Assembly (NCBI GenBank): GCA_028023455.1
Contig: JAQFVV010012396.1
Span: forward strand, 7,664,085 to 7,728,084
DNA length: 64,000 bases
Reading direction: 5' to 3'
From: Epiperipatus broadwayi
Taxonomy: Eukaryota > Onychophora > Udeonychophora > Euonychophora > Peripatidae
The notes below the pieces were generated by a model, which was not told the origin of the DNA, searched no databases, and saw only the letters and a list, made by a program, of their open reading frames with translations. This document shows, in pieces, positions 23,526 to 33,915 of the stretch. The translations under genes and the position numbers were made by a program. Every line of letters starts with the position of its first letter. Positions within the stretch are counted from its first letter, which is position 1.

Positions 23526-24704
23526 TATGTCCACAGATGGCGTTTCTACCAAAAACACCGATCAAAGCGTATATTCTGTTTACATAAACGTCAGAGTAGC
23601 ATTCACTATCTCTAACTATAATTCCACTTTCAGATCATGATTTCAAGCTATTTGCTATCGTCAGTGAAAGACAGGAATAAAGAAACTAGATCTAAACACA
23701 AACTCTGAGCGTTTATGAAACAATTTCTATTCAGCTTGCAAGCGTGAATTTTTTAGACACGTAATGTCTTCAAACTCAGCATAGCAAACCAGATAGCTAT
23801 ATGGGTCTGATCTCAGTTCAGCATCACCACATAGTAGAAGCCTCTGCAATCTATATCATTGCAAGAAAGACCTCAAAGGTACATTTATGATAAACAAAAA
23901 TGCAAGTTAAAAAACTTGCTAACGCTTGTATTTATGTCCACAGATGGCGTTTCTACCAAAAACACCGATCAAAGCGTATATTCTGTTTACATAAACGTCA
24001 GAGTAGCATTCACTATCTCTAACTATAATTCCACTTTCAGATCATGATTTCAAGCTATTTGCTATCGTCAGTGAAAGACAGGAATAAAGAAACTAGATCT
24101 AAACACAAACTCTGAGCGTTTATGAAACAATTTCTATTCAGCTTGCAAGCGTGAATTTTTTAGACACGTAATGTCTTCAAACTCAGCATAGCAAACCAGA
24201 TAGCTATATGGGTCTGATCTCAGTTCAGCATCACCACATAGTAGAAGCCTCTGCAATCTATATCATTGCAAGAAAGACCTCAAAGGTACATTTATGATAA
24301 ACAAAAATGCAAGTTAAAAAACTTGCTAACGCTTGTATTTATGTCCACAGATGGCGTTTCTACCAAAAACACCGATCAAAGCGTATATTCTGTTTACATA
24401 AACGTCAGAGTAGCATTCACTATCTCTAACTATAATTCCACTTTCAGATCATGATTTCAAGCTATTTGCTATCGTCAGTGAAAGACAGGAATAAAGAAAC
24501 TAGATCTAAACACAAACTCTGAGCGTTTATGAAACAATTTCTATTCAGCTTGCAAGCGTGAATTTTTTAGACACGTAATGTCTTCAAACTCAGCATAGCA
24601 AACCAGATAGCTATATGGGTCTGATCTCAGTTCAGCATCACCACATAGTAGAAGCCTCTGCAATCTATATCATTGCAAGAAAGACCTCAAAGGTACATTT
24701 ATGA

Positions 24705-24740
24705 TAAACGTTAGCAAGTTTTTTAACTTGCTAACGCTTG
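24705..24740. repeat. Variant hairpin: 12-bp perfect inverted repeat
   Basis: In this unit only, the normal segment is replaced so that CGTTAGCAAGTT (24709-24720) and AACTTGCTAACG (24725-24736) form a perfect 12-bp stem with a TTTT loop. The unit is 2 bp shorter than the others. The left side has become the reverse complement of the right, as expected from template switching in a hairpin. Confidence 0.85.
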
Positions 24741-26880
24741 TATTTATGTCCACAGATGGCGTTTCTACCAAAAACACCGATCAAAGCGTATATTCTGTTT
24801 ACATAAACGTCAGAGTAGCATTCACTATCTCTAACTATAATTCCACTTTCAGATCATGATTTCAAGCTATTTGCTATCGTCAGTGAAAGACAGGAATAAA
24901 GAAACTAGATCTAAACACAAACTCTGAGCGTTTATGAAACAATTTCTATTCAGCTTGCAAGCGTGAATTTTTTAGACACGTAATGTCTTCAAACTCAGCA
25001 TAGCAAACCAGATAGCTATATGGGTCTGATCTCAGTTCAGCATCACCACATAGTAGAAGCCTCTGCAATCTATATCATTGCAAGAAAGACCTCAAAGGTA
25101 CATTTATGATAAACAAAAATGCAAGTTAAAAAACTTGCTAACGCTTGTATTTATGTCCACAGATGGCGTTTCTACCAAAAACACCGATCAAAGCGTATAT
25201 TCTGTTTACATAAACGTCAGAGTAGCATTCACTATCTCTAACTATAATTCCACTTTCAGATCATGATTTCAAGCTATTTGCTATCGTCAGTGAAAGACAG
25301 GAATAAAGAAACTAGATCTAAACACAAACTCTGAGCGTTTATGAAACAATTTCTATTCAGCTTGCAAGCGTGAATTTTTTAGACACGTAATGTCTTCAAA
25401 CTCAGCATAGCAAACCAGATAGCTATATGGGTCTGATCTCAGTTCAGCATCACCACATAGTAGAAGCCTCTGCAATCTATATCATTGCAAGAAAGACCTC
25501 AAAGGTACATTTATGATAAACAAAAATGCAAGTTAAAAAACTTGCTAACGCTTGTATTTATGTCCACAGATGGCGTTTCTACCAAAAACACCGATCAAAG
25601 CGTATATTCTGTTTACATAAACGTCAGAGTAGCATTCACTATCTCTAACTATAATTCCACTTTCAGATCATGATTTCAAGCTATTTGCTATCGTCAGTGA
25701 AAGACAGGAATAAAGAAACTAGATCTAAACACAAACTCTGAGCGTTTATGAAACAATTTCTATTCAGCTTGCAAGCGTGAATTTTTTAGACACGTAATGT
25801 CTTCAAACTCAGCATAGCAAACCAGATAGCTATATGGGTCTGATCTCAGTTCAGCATCACCACATAGTAGAAGCCTCTGCAATCTATATCATTGCAAGAA
25901 AGACCTCAAAGGTACATTTATGATAAACAAAAATGCAAGTTAAAAAACTTGCTAACGCTTGTATTTATGTCCACAGATGGCGTTTCTACCAAAAACACCG
26001 ATCAAAGCGTATATTCTGTTTACATAAACGTCAGAGTAGCATTCACTATCTCTAACTATAATTCCACTTTCAGATCATGATTTCAAGCTATTTGCTATCG
26101 TCAGTGAAAGACAGGAATAAAGAAACTAGATCTAAACACAAACTCTGAGCGTTTATGAAACAATTTCTATTCAGCTTGCAAGCGTGAATTTTTTAGACAC
26201 GTAATGTCTTCAAACTCAGCATAGCAAACCAGATAGCTATATGGGTCTGATCTCAGTTCAGCATCACCACATAGTAGAAGCCTCTGCAATCTATATCATT
26301 GCAAGAAAGACCTCAAAGGTACATTTATGATAAACAAAAATGCAAGTTAAAAAACTTGCTAACGCTTGTATTTATGTCCACAGATGGCGTTTCTACCAAA
26401 AACACCGATCAAAGCGTATATTCTGTTTACATAAACGTCAGAGTAGCATTCACTATCTCTAACTATAATTCCACTTTCAGATCATGATTTCAAGCTATTT
26501 GCTATCGTCAGTGAAAGACAGGAATAAAGAAACTAGATCTAAACACAAACTCTGAGCGTTTATGAAACAATTTCTATTCAGCTTGCAAGCGTGAATTTTT
26601 TAGACACGTAATGTCTTCAAACTCAGCATAGCAAACCAGATAGCTATATGGGTCTGATCTCAGTTCAGCATCACCACATAGTAGAAGCCTCTGCAATCTA
26701 TATCATTGCAAGAAAGACCTCAAAGGTACATTTATGATAAACAAAAATGCAAGTTAAAAAACTTGCTAACGCTTGTATTTATGTCCACAGATGGCGTTTC
26801 TACCAAAAACACCGATCAAAGCGTATATTCTGTTTACATAAACGTCAGAGTAGCATTCACTATCTCTAACTATAATTCCA

Positions 26881-26924
26881 CTTTCAGATCATGATTTCAA
26901 GCTATTTGCTATCGTCAGTGAAAG
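26881..26924 (-). ncRNA. Hammerhead ribozyme, left-arm reference copy (9 copies)
   Basis: Minus-strand mirror of the right-arm ribozyme. Stem I is CTTTCA/TGAAAG, the core is CTGACGA, and stem II is AGC-AAATA-GCT with a U-U mismatch at the base. GAA follows, then stem III ATC-AT-GAT and the cleavage-site C. Other left-arm copies start at 23627, 24034, 24441, 24846, 25253, 25660, 26067 and 26474. A transcript of the minus strand across this arm would be cut into 407-nt pieces (405 nt across the variant unit). Confidence 0.85.
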
Positions 26925-27227
26925 ACAGGAATAAAGAAACTAGATCTAAACACAAACTCTGAGCGTTTATGAAACAATTTCTATTCAGCTTGCAAGCGTG
27001 AATTTTTTAGACACGTAATGTCTTCAAACTCAGCATAGCAAACCAGATAGCTATATGGGTCTGATCTCAGTTCAGCATCACCACATAGTAGAAGCCTCTG
27101 CAATCTATATCATTGCAAGAAAGACCTCAAAGGTACATTTATGATAAACAAAAATGCAAGTTAGAAAACTTGCTAACGCTTGTATTTATGTCCACAGATG
27201 GCGTTTCTACCAAAAACACCGATCAAA

Positions 27228-27234
27228 TATACGC
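27228..27234. repeat. Centre of the large palindrome
   Basis: The plus strand reads GATCAAA, then TATACGC, then TTTGATC. The outer seven bases on each side pair, and arm homology continues outward for 3.7 kb. In an uninterrupted unit GATCAAA is followed by GCGTATA, so the 7-nt spacer is that segment reverse-complemented. This is the signature of a fold-back or template-switch junction. Confidence 0.9.
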
Positions 27235-27486
27235 TTTGATCGGTGTTTTTGGTAGAAACGCCATCTGTGGACATAAATACAAGCGTTAGCAAGTTTTTTA
27301 ACTTGCATTTTTGTTTATCATAAATGTACCTTTGAGGTCTTTCTTGCAATGATATAGATTGCAGAGGCTTCTACTATGTGGTGATGCTGAACTGAGATCA
27401 GACCCATATAGCTATCTGGTTTGCTATGCTGAGTTTGAAGACATTACGTGTCTAAAAAATTCACGCTTGCAAGCTGAATAGAAATT

Positions 27487-27630
27487 GTTTCATAAACGCT
27501 CAGAGTTTGTGTTTAGATCTAGTTTCTTTATTCCTGTCTTTCACTGACGATAGCAAATAGCTTGAAATCATGATCTGAAAGTGGAATTATAGTTAGAGAT
27601 AGTGAATGCTACTCTGACGTTTATGTAAAC
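27487..27630 (+). ncRNA. Outer helix enclosing the hammerhead
   Basis: GTTT (27487-27490), CATAAACG (27491-27498) and TCAGAG (27500-27505) can pair with CTCTGA (27612-27617), CGTTTATG (27618-27625) and AAAC (27627-27630). That makes about 18 bp with two single-base bulges. The helix brackets the ribozyme and recurs in every unit. It suggests a compact rod-like monomer RNA. No equivalent was found in family B, so its importance is inferred. Confidence 0.6.
27538..27581 (+). ncRNA. Type I hammerhead ribozyme, right-arm reference copy (14 copies)
   Basis: In order: stem I 5' strand CTTTCA 27538-27543; CTGACGA 27544-27550 (fits CUGANGA); stem II 27551-27563, AGC-AAATA-GCT inside a U-U mismatch; GAA 27564-27566. 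Stem III is ATC-AT-GAT, 27567-27574, with the obligatory A15.1-U16.1 pair. The cleavage-site C is 27575, and stem I 3' strand TGAAAG is 27576-27581. Past an internal loop (TGT against T) ATTCC and GGAAT form a second stem I helix, as in natural fast-cleaving hammerheads. Further copies start at 27945, 28352, 28759, 29166, 29573, 29980, 30387, 30794, 31201, 31608, 32015, 32422 and 32829. Self-cleavage would release 407-nt RNAs with 5'-OH and 2',3'-cyclic phosphate ends. Confidence 0.87.
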
Positions 27631-30600
27631 AGAATATACGCTTTGATCGGTGTTTTTGGTAGAAACGCCATCTGTGGACATAAATACAAGCGTTAGCAAG
27701 TTTTTTAACTTGCATTTTTGTTTATCATAAATGTACCTTTGAGGTCTTTCTTGCAATGATATAGATTGCAGAGGCTTCTACTATGTGGTGATGCTGAACT
27801 GAGATCAGACCCATATAGCTATCTGGTTTGCTATGCTGAGTTTGAAGACATTACGTGTCTAAAAAATTCACGCTTGCAAGCTGAATAGAAATTGTTTCAT
27901 AAACGCTCAGAGTTTGTGTTTAGATCTAGTTTCTTTATTCCTGTCTTTCACTGACGATAGCAAATAGCTTGAAATCATGATCTGAAAGTGGAATTATAGT
28001 TAGAGATAGTGAATGCTACTCTGACGTTTATGTAAACAGAATATACGCTTTGATCGGTGTTTTTGGTAGAAACGCCATCTGTGGACATAAATACAAGCGT
28101 TAGCAAGTTTTTTAACTTGCATTTTTGTTTATCATAAATGTACCTTTGAGGTCTTTCTTGCAATGATATAGATTGCAGAGGCTTCTACTATGTGGTGATG
28201 CTGAACTGAGATCAGACCCATATAGCTATCTGGTTTGCTATGCTGAGTTTGAAGACATTACGTGTCTAAAAAATTCACGCTTGCAAGCTGAATAGAAATT
28301 GTTTCATAAACGCTCAGAGTTTGTGTTTAGATCTAGTTTCTTTATTCCTGTCTTTCACTGACGATAGCAAATAGCTTGAAATCATGATCTGAAAGTGGAA
28401 TTATAGTTAGAGATAGTGAATGCTACTCTGACGTTTATGTAAACAGAATATACGCTTTGATCGGTGTTTTTGGTAGAAACGCCATCTGTGGACATAAATA
28501 CAAGCGTTAGCAAGTTTTTTAACTTGCATTTTTGTTTATCATAAATGTACCTTTGAGGTCTTTCTTGCAATGATATAGATTGCAGAGGCTTCTACTATGT
28601 GGTGATGCTGAACTGAGATCAGACCCATATAGCTATCTGGTTTGCTATGCTGAGTTTGAAGACATTACGTGTCTAAAAAATTCACGCTTGCAAGCTGAAT
28701 AGAAATTGTTTCATAAACGCTCAGAGTTTGTGTTTAGATCTAGTTTCTTTATTCCTGTCTTTCACTGACGATAGCAAATAGCTTGAAATCATGATCTGAA
28801 AGTGGAATTATAGTTAGAGATAGTGAATGCTACTCTGACGTTTATGTAAACAGAATATACGCTTTGATCGGTGTTTTTGGTAGAAACGCCATCTGTGGAC
28901 ATAAATACAAGCGTTAGCAAGTTTTTTAACTTGCATTTTTGTTTATCATAAATGTACCTTTGAGGTCTTTCTTGCAATGATATAGATTGCAGAGGCTTCT
29001 ACTATGTGGTGATGCTGAACTGAGATCAGACCCATATAGCTATCTGGTTTGCTATGCTGAGTTTGAAGACATTACGTGTCTAAAAAATTCACGCTTGCAA
29101 GCTGAATAGAAATTGTTTCATAAACGCTCAGAGTTTGTGTTTAGATCTAGTTTCTTTATTCCTGTCTTTCACTGACGATAGCAAATAGCTTGAAATCATG
29201 ATCTGAAAGTGGAATTATAGTTAGAGATAGTGAATGCTACTCTGACGTTTATGTAAACAGAATATACGCTTTGATCGGTGTTTTTGGTAGAAACGCCATC
29301 TGTGGACATAAATACAAGCGTTAGCAAGTTTTTTAACTTGCATTTTTGTTTATCATAAATGTACCTTTGAGGTCTTTCTTGCAATGATATAGATTGCAGA
29401 GGCTTCTACTATGTGGTGATGCTGAACTGAGATCAGACCCATATAGCTATCTGGTTTGCTATGCTGAGTTTGAAGACATTACGTGTCTAAAAAATTCACG
29501 CTTGCAAGCTGAATAGAAATTGTTTCATAAACGCTCAGAGTTTGTGTTTAGATCTAGTTTCTTTATTCCTGTCTTTCACTGACGATAGCAAATAGCTTGA
29601 AATCATGATCTGAAAGTGGAATTATAGTTAGAGATAGTGAATGCTACTCTGACGTTTATGTAAACAGAATATACGCTTTGATCGGTGTTTTTGGTAGAAA
29701 CGCCATCTGTGGACATAAATACAAGCGTTAGCAAGTTTTTTAACTTGCATTTTTGTTTATCATAAATGTACCTTTGAGGTCTTTCTTGCAATGATATAGA
29801 TTGCAGAGGCTTCTACTATGTGGTGATGCTGAACTGAGATCAGACCCATATAGCTATCTGGTTTGCTATGCTGAGTTTGAAGACATTACGTGTCTAAAAA
29901 ATTCACGCTTGCAAGCTGAATAGAAATTGTTTCATAAACGCTCAGAGTTTGTGTTTAGATCTAGTTTCTTTATTCCTGTCTTTCACTGACGATAGCAAAT
30001 AGCTTGAAATCATGATCTGAAAGTGGAATTATAGTTAGAGATAGTGAATGCTACTCTGACGTTTATGTAAACAGAATATACGCTTTGATCGGTGTTTTTG
30101 GTAGAAACGCCATCTGTGGACATAAATACAAGCGTTAGCAAGTTTTTTAACTTGCATTTTTGTTTATCATAAATGTACCTTTGAGGTCTTTCTTGCAATG
30201 ATATAGATTGCAGAGGCTTCTACTATGTGGTGATGCTGAACTGAGATCAGACCCATATAGCTATCTGGTTTGCTATGCTGAGTTTGAAGACATTACGTGT
30301 CTAAAAAATTCACGCTTGCAAGCTGAATAGAAATTGTTTCATAAACGCTCAGAGTTTGTGTTTAGATCTAGTTTCTTTATTCCTGTCTTTCACTGACGAT
30401 AGCAAATAGCTTGAAATCATGATCTGAAAGTGGAATTATAGTTAGAGATAGTGAATGCTACTCTGACGTTTATGTAAACAGAATATACGCTTTGATCGGT
30501 GTTTTTGGTAGAAACGCCATCTGTGGACATAAATACAAGCGTTAGCAAGTTTTTTAACTTGCATTTTTGTTTATCATAAATGTACCTTTGAGGTCTTTCT

Positions 30601-33020
30601 TGCAATGATATAGATTGCAGAGGCTTCTACTATGTGGTGATGCTGAACTGAGATCAGACCCATATAGCTATCTGGTTTGCTATGCTGAGTTTGAAGACAT
30701 TACGTGTCTAAAAAATTCACGCTTGCAAGCTGAATAGAAATTGTTTCATAAACGCTCAGAGTTTGTGTTTAGATCTAGTTTCTTTATTCCTGTCTTTCAC
30801 TGACGATAGCAAATAGCTTGAAATCATGATCTGAAAGTGGAATTATAGTTAGAGATAGTGAATGCTACTCTGACGTTTATGTAAACAGAATATACGCTTT
30901 GATCGGTGTTTTTGGTAGAAACGCCATCTGTGGACATAAATACAAGCGTTAGCAAGTTTTTTAACTTGCATTTTTGTTTATCATAAATGTACCTTTGAGG
31001 TCTTTCTTGCAATGATATAGATTGCAGAGGCTTCTACTATGTGGTGATGCTGAACTGAGATCAGACCCATATAGCTATCTGGTTTGCTATGCTGAGTTTG
31101 AAGACATTACGTGTCTAAAAAATTCACGCTTGCAAGCTGAATAGAAATTGTTTCATAAACGCTCAGAGTTTGTGTTTAGATCTAGTTTCTTTATTCCTGT
31201 CTTTCACTGACGATAGCAAATAGCTTGAAATCATGATCTGAAAGTGGAATTATAGTTAGAGATAGTGAATGCTACTCTGACGTTTATGTAAACAGAATAT
31301 ACGCTTTGATCGGTGTTTTTGGTAGAAACGCCATCTGTGGACATAAATACAAGCGTTAGCAAGTTTTTTAACTTGCATTTTTGTTTATCATAAATGTACC
31401 TTTGAGGTCTTTCTTGCAATGATATAGATTGCAGAGGCTTCTACTATGTGGTGATGCTGAACTGAGATCAGACCCATATAGCTATCTGGTTTGCTATGCT
31501 GAGTTTGAAGACATTACGTGTCTAAAAAATTCACGCTTGCAAGCTGAATAGAAATTGTTTCATAAACGCTCAGAGTTTGTGTTTAGATCTAGTTTCTTTA
31601 TTCCTGTCTTTCACTGACGATAGCAAATAGCTTGAAATCATGATCTGAAAGTGGAATTATAGTTAGAGATAGTGAATGCTACTCTGACGTTTATGTAAAC
31701 AGAATATACGCTTTGATCGGTGTTTTTGGTAGAAACGCCATCTGTGGACATAAATACAAGCGTTAGCAAGTTTTTTAACTTGCATTTTTGTTTATCATAA
31801 ATGTACCTTTGAGGTCTTTCTTGCAATGATATAGATTGCAGAGGCTTCTACTATGTGGTGATGCTGAACTGAGATCAGACCCATATAGCTATCTGGTTTG
31901 CTATGCTGAGTTTGAAGACATTACGTGTCTAAAAAATTCACGCTTGCAAGCTGAATAGAAATTGTTTCATAAACGCTCAGAGTTTGTGTTTAGATCTAGT
32001 TTCTTTATTCCTGTCTTTCACTGACGATAGCAAATAGCTTGAAATCATGATCTGAAAGTGGAATTATAGTTAGAGATAGTGAATGCTACTCTGACGTTTA
32101 TGTAAACAGAATATACGCTTTGATCGGTGTTTTTGGTAGAAACGCCATCTGTGGACATAAATACAAGCGTTAGCAAGTTTTTTAACTTGCATTTTTGTTT
32201 ATCATAAATGTACCTTTGAGGTCTTTCTTGCAATGATATAGATTGCAGAGGCTTCTACTATGTGGTGATGCTGAACTGAGATCAGACCCATATAGCTATC
32301 TGGTTTGCTATGCTGAGTTTGAAGACATTACGTGTCTAAAAAATTCACGCTTGCAAGCTGAATAGAAATTGTTTCATAAACGCTCAGAGTTTGTGTTTAG
32401 ATCTAGTTTCTTTATTCCTGTCTTTCACTGACGATAGCAAATAGCTTGAAATCATGATCTGAAAGTGGAATTATAGTTAGAGATAGTGAATGCTACTCTG
32501 ACGTTTATGTAAACAGAATATACGCTTTGATCGGTGTTTTTGGTAGAAACGCCATCTGTGGACATAAATACAAGCGTTAGCAAGTTTTTTAACTTGCATT
32601 TTTGTTTATCATAAATGTACCTTTGAGGTCTTTCTTGCAATGATATAGATTGCAGAGGCTTCTACTATGTGGTGATGCTGAACTGAGATCAGACCCATAT
32701 AGCTATCTGGTTTGCTATGCTGAGTTTGAAGACATTACGTGTCTAAAAAATTCACGCTTGCAAGCTGAATAGAAATTGTTTCATAAACGCTCAGAGTTTG
32801 TGTTTAGATCTAGTTTCTTTATTCCTGTCTTTCACTGACGATAGCAAATAGCTTGAAATCATGATCTGAAAGTGGAATTATAGTTAGAGATAGTGAATGC
32901 TACTCTGACGTTTATGTAAACAGAATATACGCTTTGATCGGTGTTTTTGGTAGAAACGCCATCTGTGGACATAAATACAAGCGTTAGCAAGTTTTTTAAC
33001 TTGCATTTTTGTTTATCATA

Positions 33021-33033
33021 TATATATATATAT
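33021..33033. repeat. (TA)n at the right edge of the satellite array
   Basis: A short TA run begins exactly where satellite homology stops. The left edge has a matching run at about 23513-23526. Confidence 0.75.
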
Positions 33034-33486
33034 AAACTTTAATTACATATAATAATCATTTTAACTAAAATGTATATTACATATATGAATCTAATTTTTA
33101 TTTAATTGGACTTTATCTTTGTAATGAACAAAATGTTAGTATTAGATCAAATATGGCAGTAAAAAAAATTTTACTTAATAAGATAATTACAAAAAATATT
33201 AATCATATAATACATAAAATGCACCAAAAACAAATTACAATATGCACATTAACTTAATTTTAAAGGCTTTATTTCAACGAATTATTATTTAATATAAGTT
33301 AATTTTAATGACATGATTTCAAAATAATGACTGTCATTGTAAAATGTTTAAAATTACTGCTAAAAATGGCACAGTAACTATTCTCATTAATAAATAGACT
33401 ATGCACTATATTCATATGGGTGTCTTATTATTAATAAAATGCTCACTTAAATACAAGTATATTGTCTAAACTGAACTTAATATAAT
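33034..33486. other. AT-rich stretch, nothing recognised
   Basis: No gene or repeat boundary is visible. Confidence 0.5.
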
Positions 33487-33730
33487 TAGAAGGGACTTGA
33501 ACTCAGACTTTTAAACTCCTTACATCTATCCACTCAATTCTATACAACTGATACACATGACCACATACATGTGAAAAAGATGAATGATCTCCAATATATA
33601 TATATATTTTATGATGAATGGTTGGAGATCATTTATTTTTTTCACATGTATGTGGGCATATGTATTAGTTGTATAGGATTGAGTGGATAGATGTAAGGGA
33701 AATCTGAGTTCAAATCCTTTCTAATTATTA
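33487..33730. repeat. Inverted SINE-like pair around a TA run
   Basis: Left arm (about 33487-33590) and right arm (about 33615-33727) are reverse complements over ~100 bp. Shared blocks include CTATCCACTCAATTCTATAC, ACATACATGTGAAAAA and GATCTCCA. The right arm carries GAGTTCAAATCC, a B-box. The loop is (TA)n. This is another fold-back pair of a probable tRNA-derived repeat. Confidence 0.6.
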
Positions 33731-33849
33731 TAAAATGCTTAGTAAAATTTGCACTTATATGAGAGACTATTTCCAATATTTTGTTGAATTGTTAAAATGT
33801 TTTTGAAAATTTTCAAACTTTTTTGTATACTTTTCTAAACTCATTCAAG

Positions 33850-33915
33850 TAGTTTCAAATGGTATTCTTCTTCTTTCTTCTTCAAGTGCTGCTTGCTAGT
33901 CTGAGAAATGATAAC
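33850..33915 (-). repeat. Diverged SINE-C tail
   Basis: On the minus strand, TTGAAGAAGAAAGAAGAAG followed by AATACCATTTGAAACTAC resembles the tail of the SINE family at 51 and 63 kb (TGAAGAAGAG ... ACTCGAAAC). It is single and strongly diverged. Confidence 0.4.

Larger units (their letters stand above)
23526..27227 (+). repeat. 407-bp hammerhead satellite (family A), left arm
   Basis: About 9.1 head-to-tail units of 407 bp, essentially identical as far as can be seen by eye. Exceptions: the unit near 24.7 kb is 405 bp with a rewritten hairpin segment, and an A-to-G change sits at 27164. The outer edge begins at TATGTCC directly after (TA)n. Each unit has a hammerhead ribozyme motif on the minus strand, at 23627-23670 and starting at 24034, 24441, 24846, 25253, 25660, 26067, 26474 and 26881 (44 nt each). 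An 18-bp hairpin (arms GCAAGTT and AACTTGC, loop AAAA) recurs 102-118 bp upstream of each ribozyme's low-coordinate end, from the unit at 23.9 kb onward. The repeated 62-codon frame is not considered a gene. Confidence 0.95.
27235..33020 (-). repeat. 407-bp hammerhead satellite (family A), right arm
   Basis: About 14.2 units, the same 407-bp monomer in the opposite orientation to the left arm and without visible differences between units. The outer edge ends at TTTATCATA directly before (TA)n. Ribozyme motifs lie on the plus strand, one per unit. The right arm is 2.1 kb longer than the left. The left-arm variants at 24.7 kb and 27164 are not mirrored here. At 27298, the mirror of 27164, the common base is present. 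Confidence 0.95.

Noticed and set aside
23859-32640. Twenty identical 62-codon frames repeated through the satellite array
   Set aside because: The frame covers the hairpin and ends within the hammerhead, has no domain, and recurs only because the DNA unit is repeated. The RNA motif explains the sequence better than a peptide does.
23526-33020. CRISPR array or bacterial repeat locus
   Set aside because: Units are 407 bp and identical throughout without repeat/spacer alternation, and the surroundings are animal retroelements.
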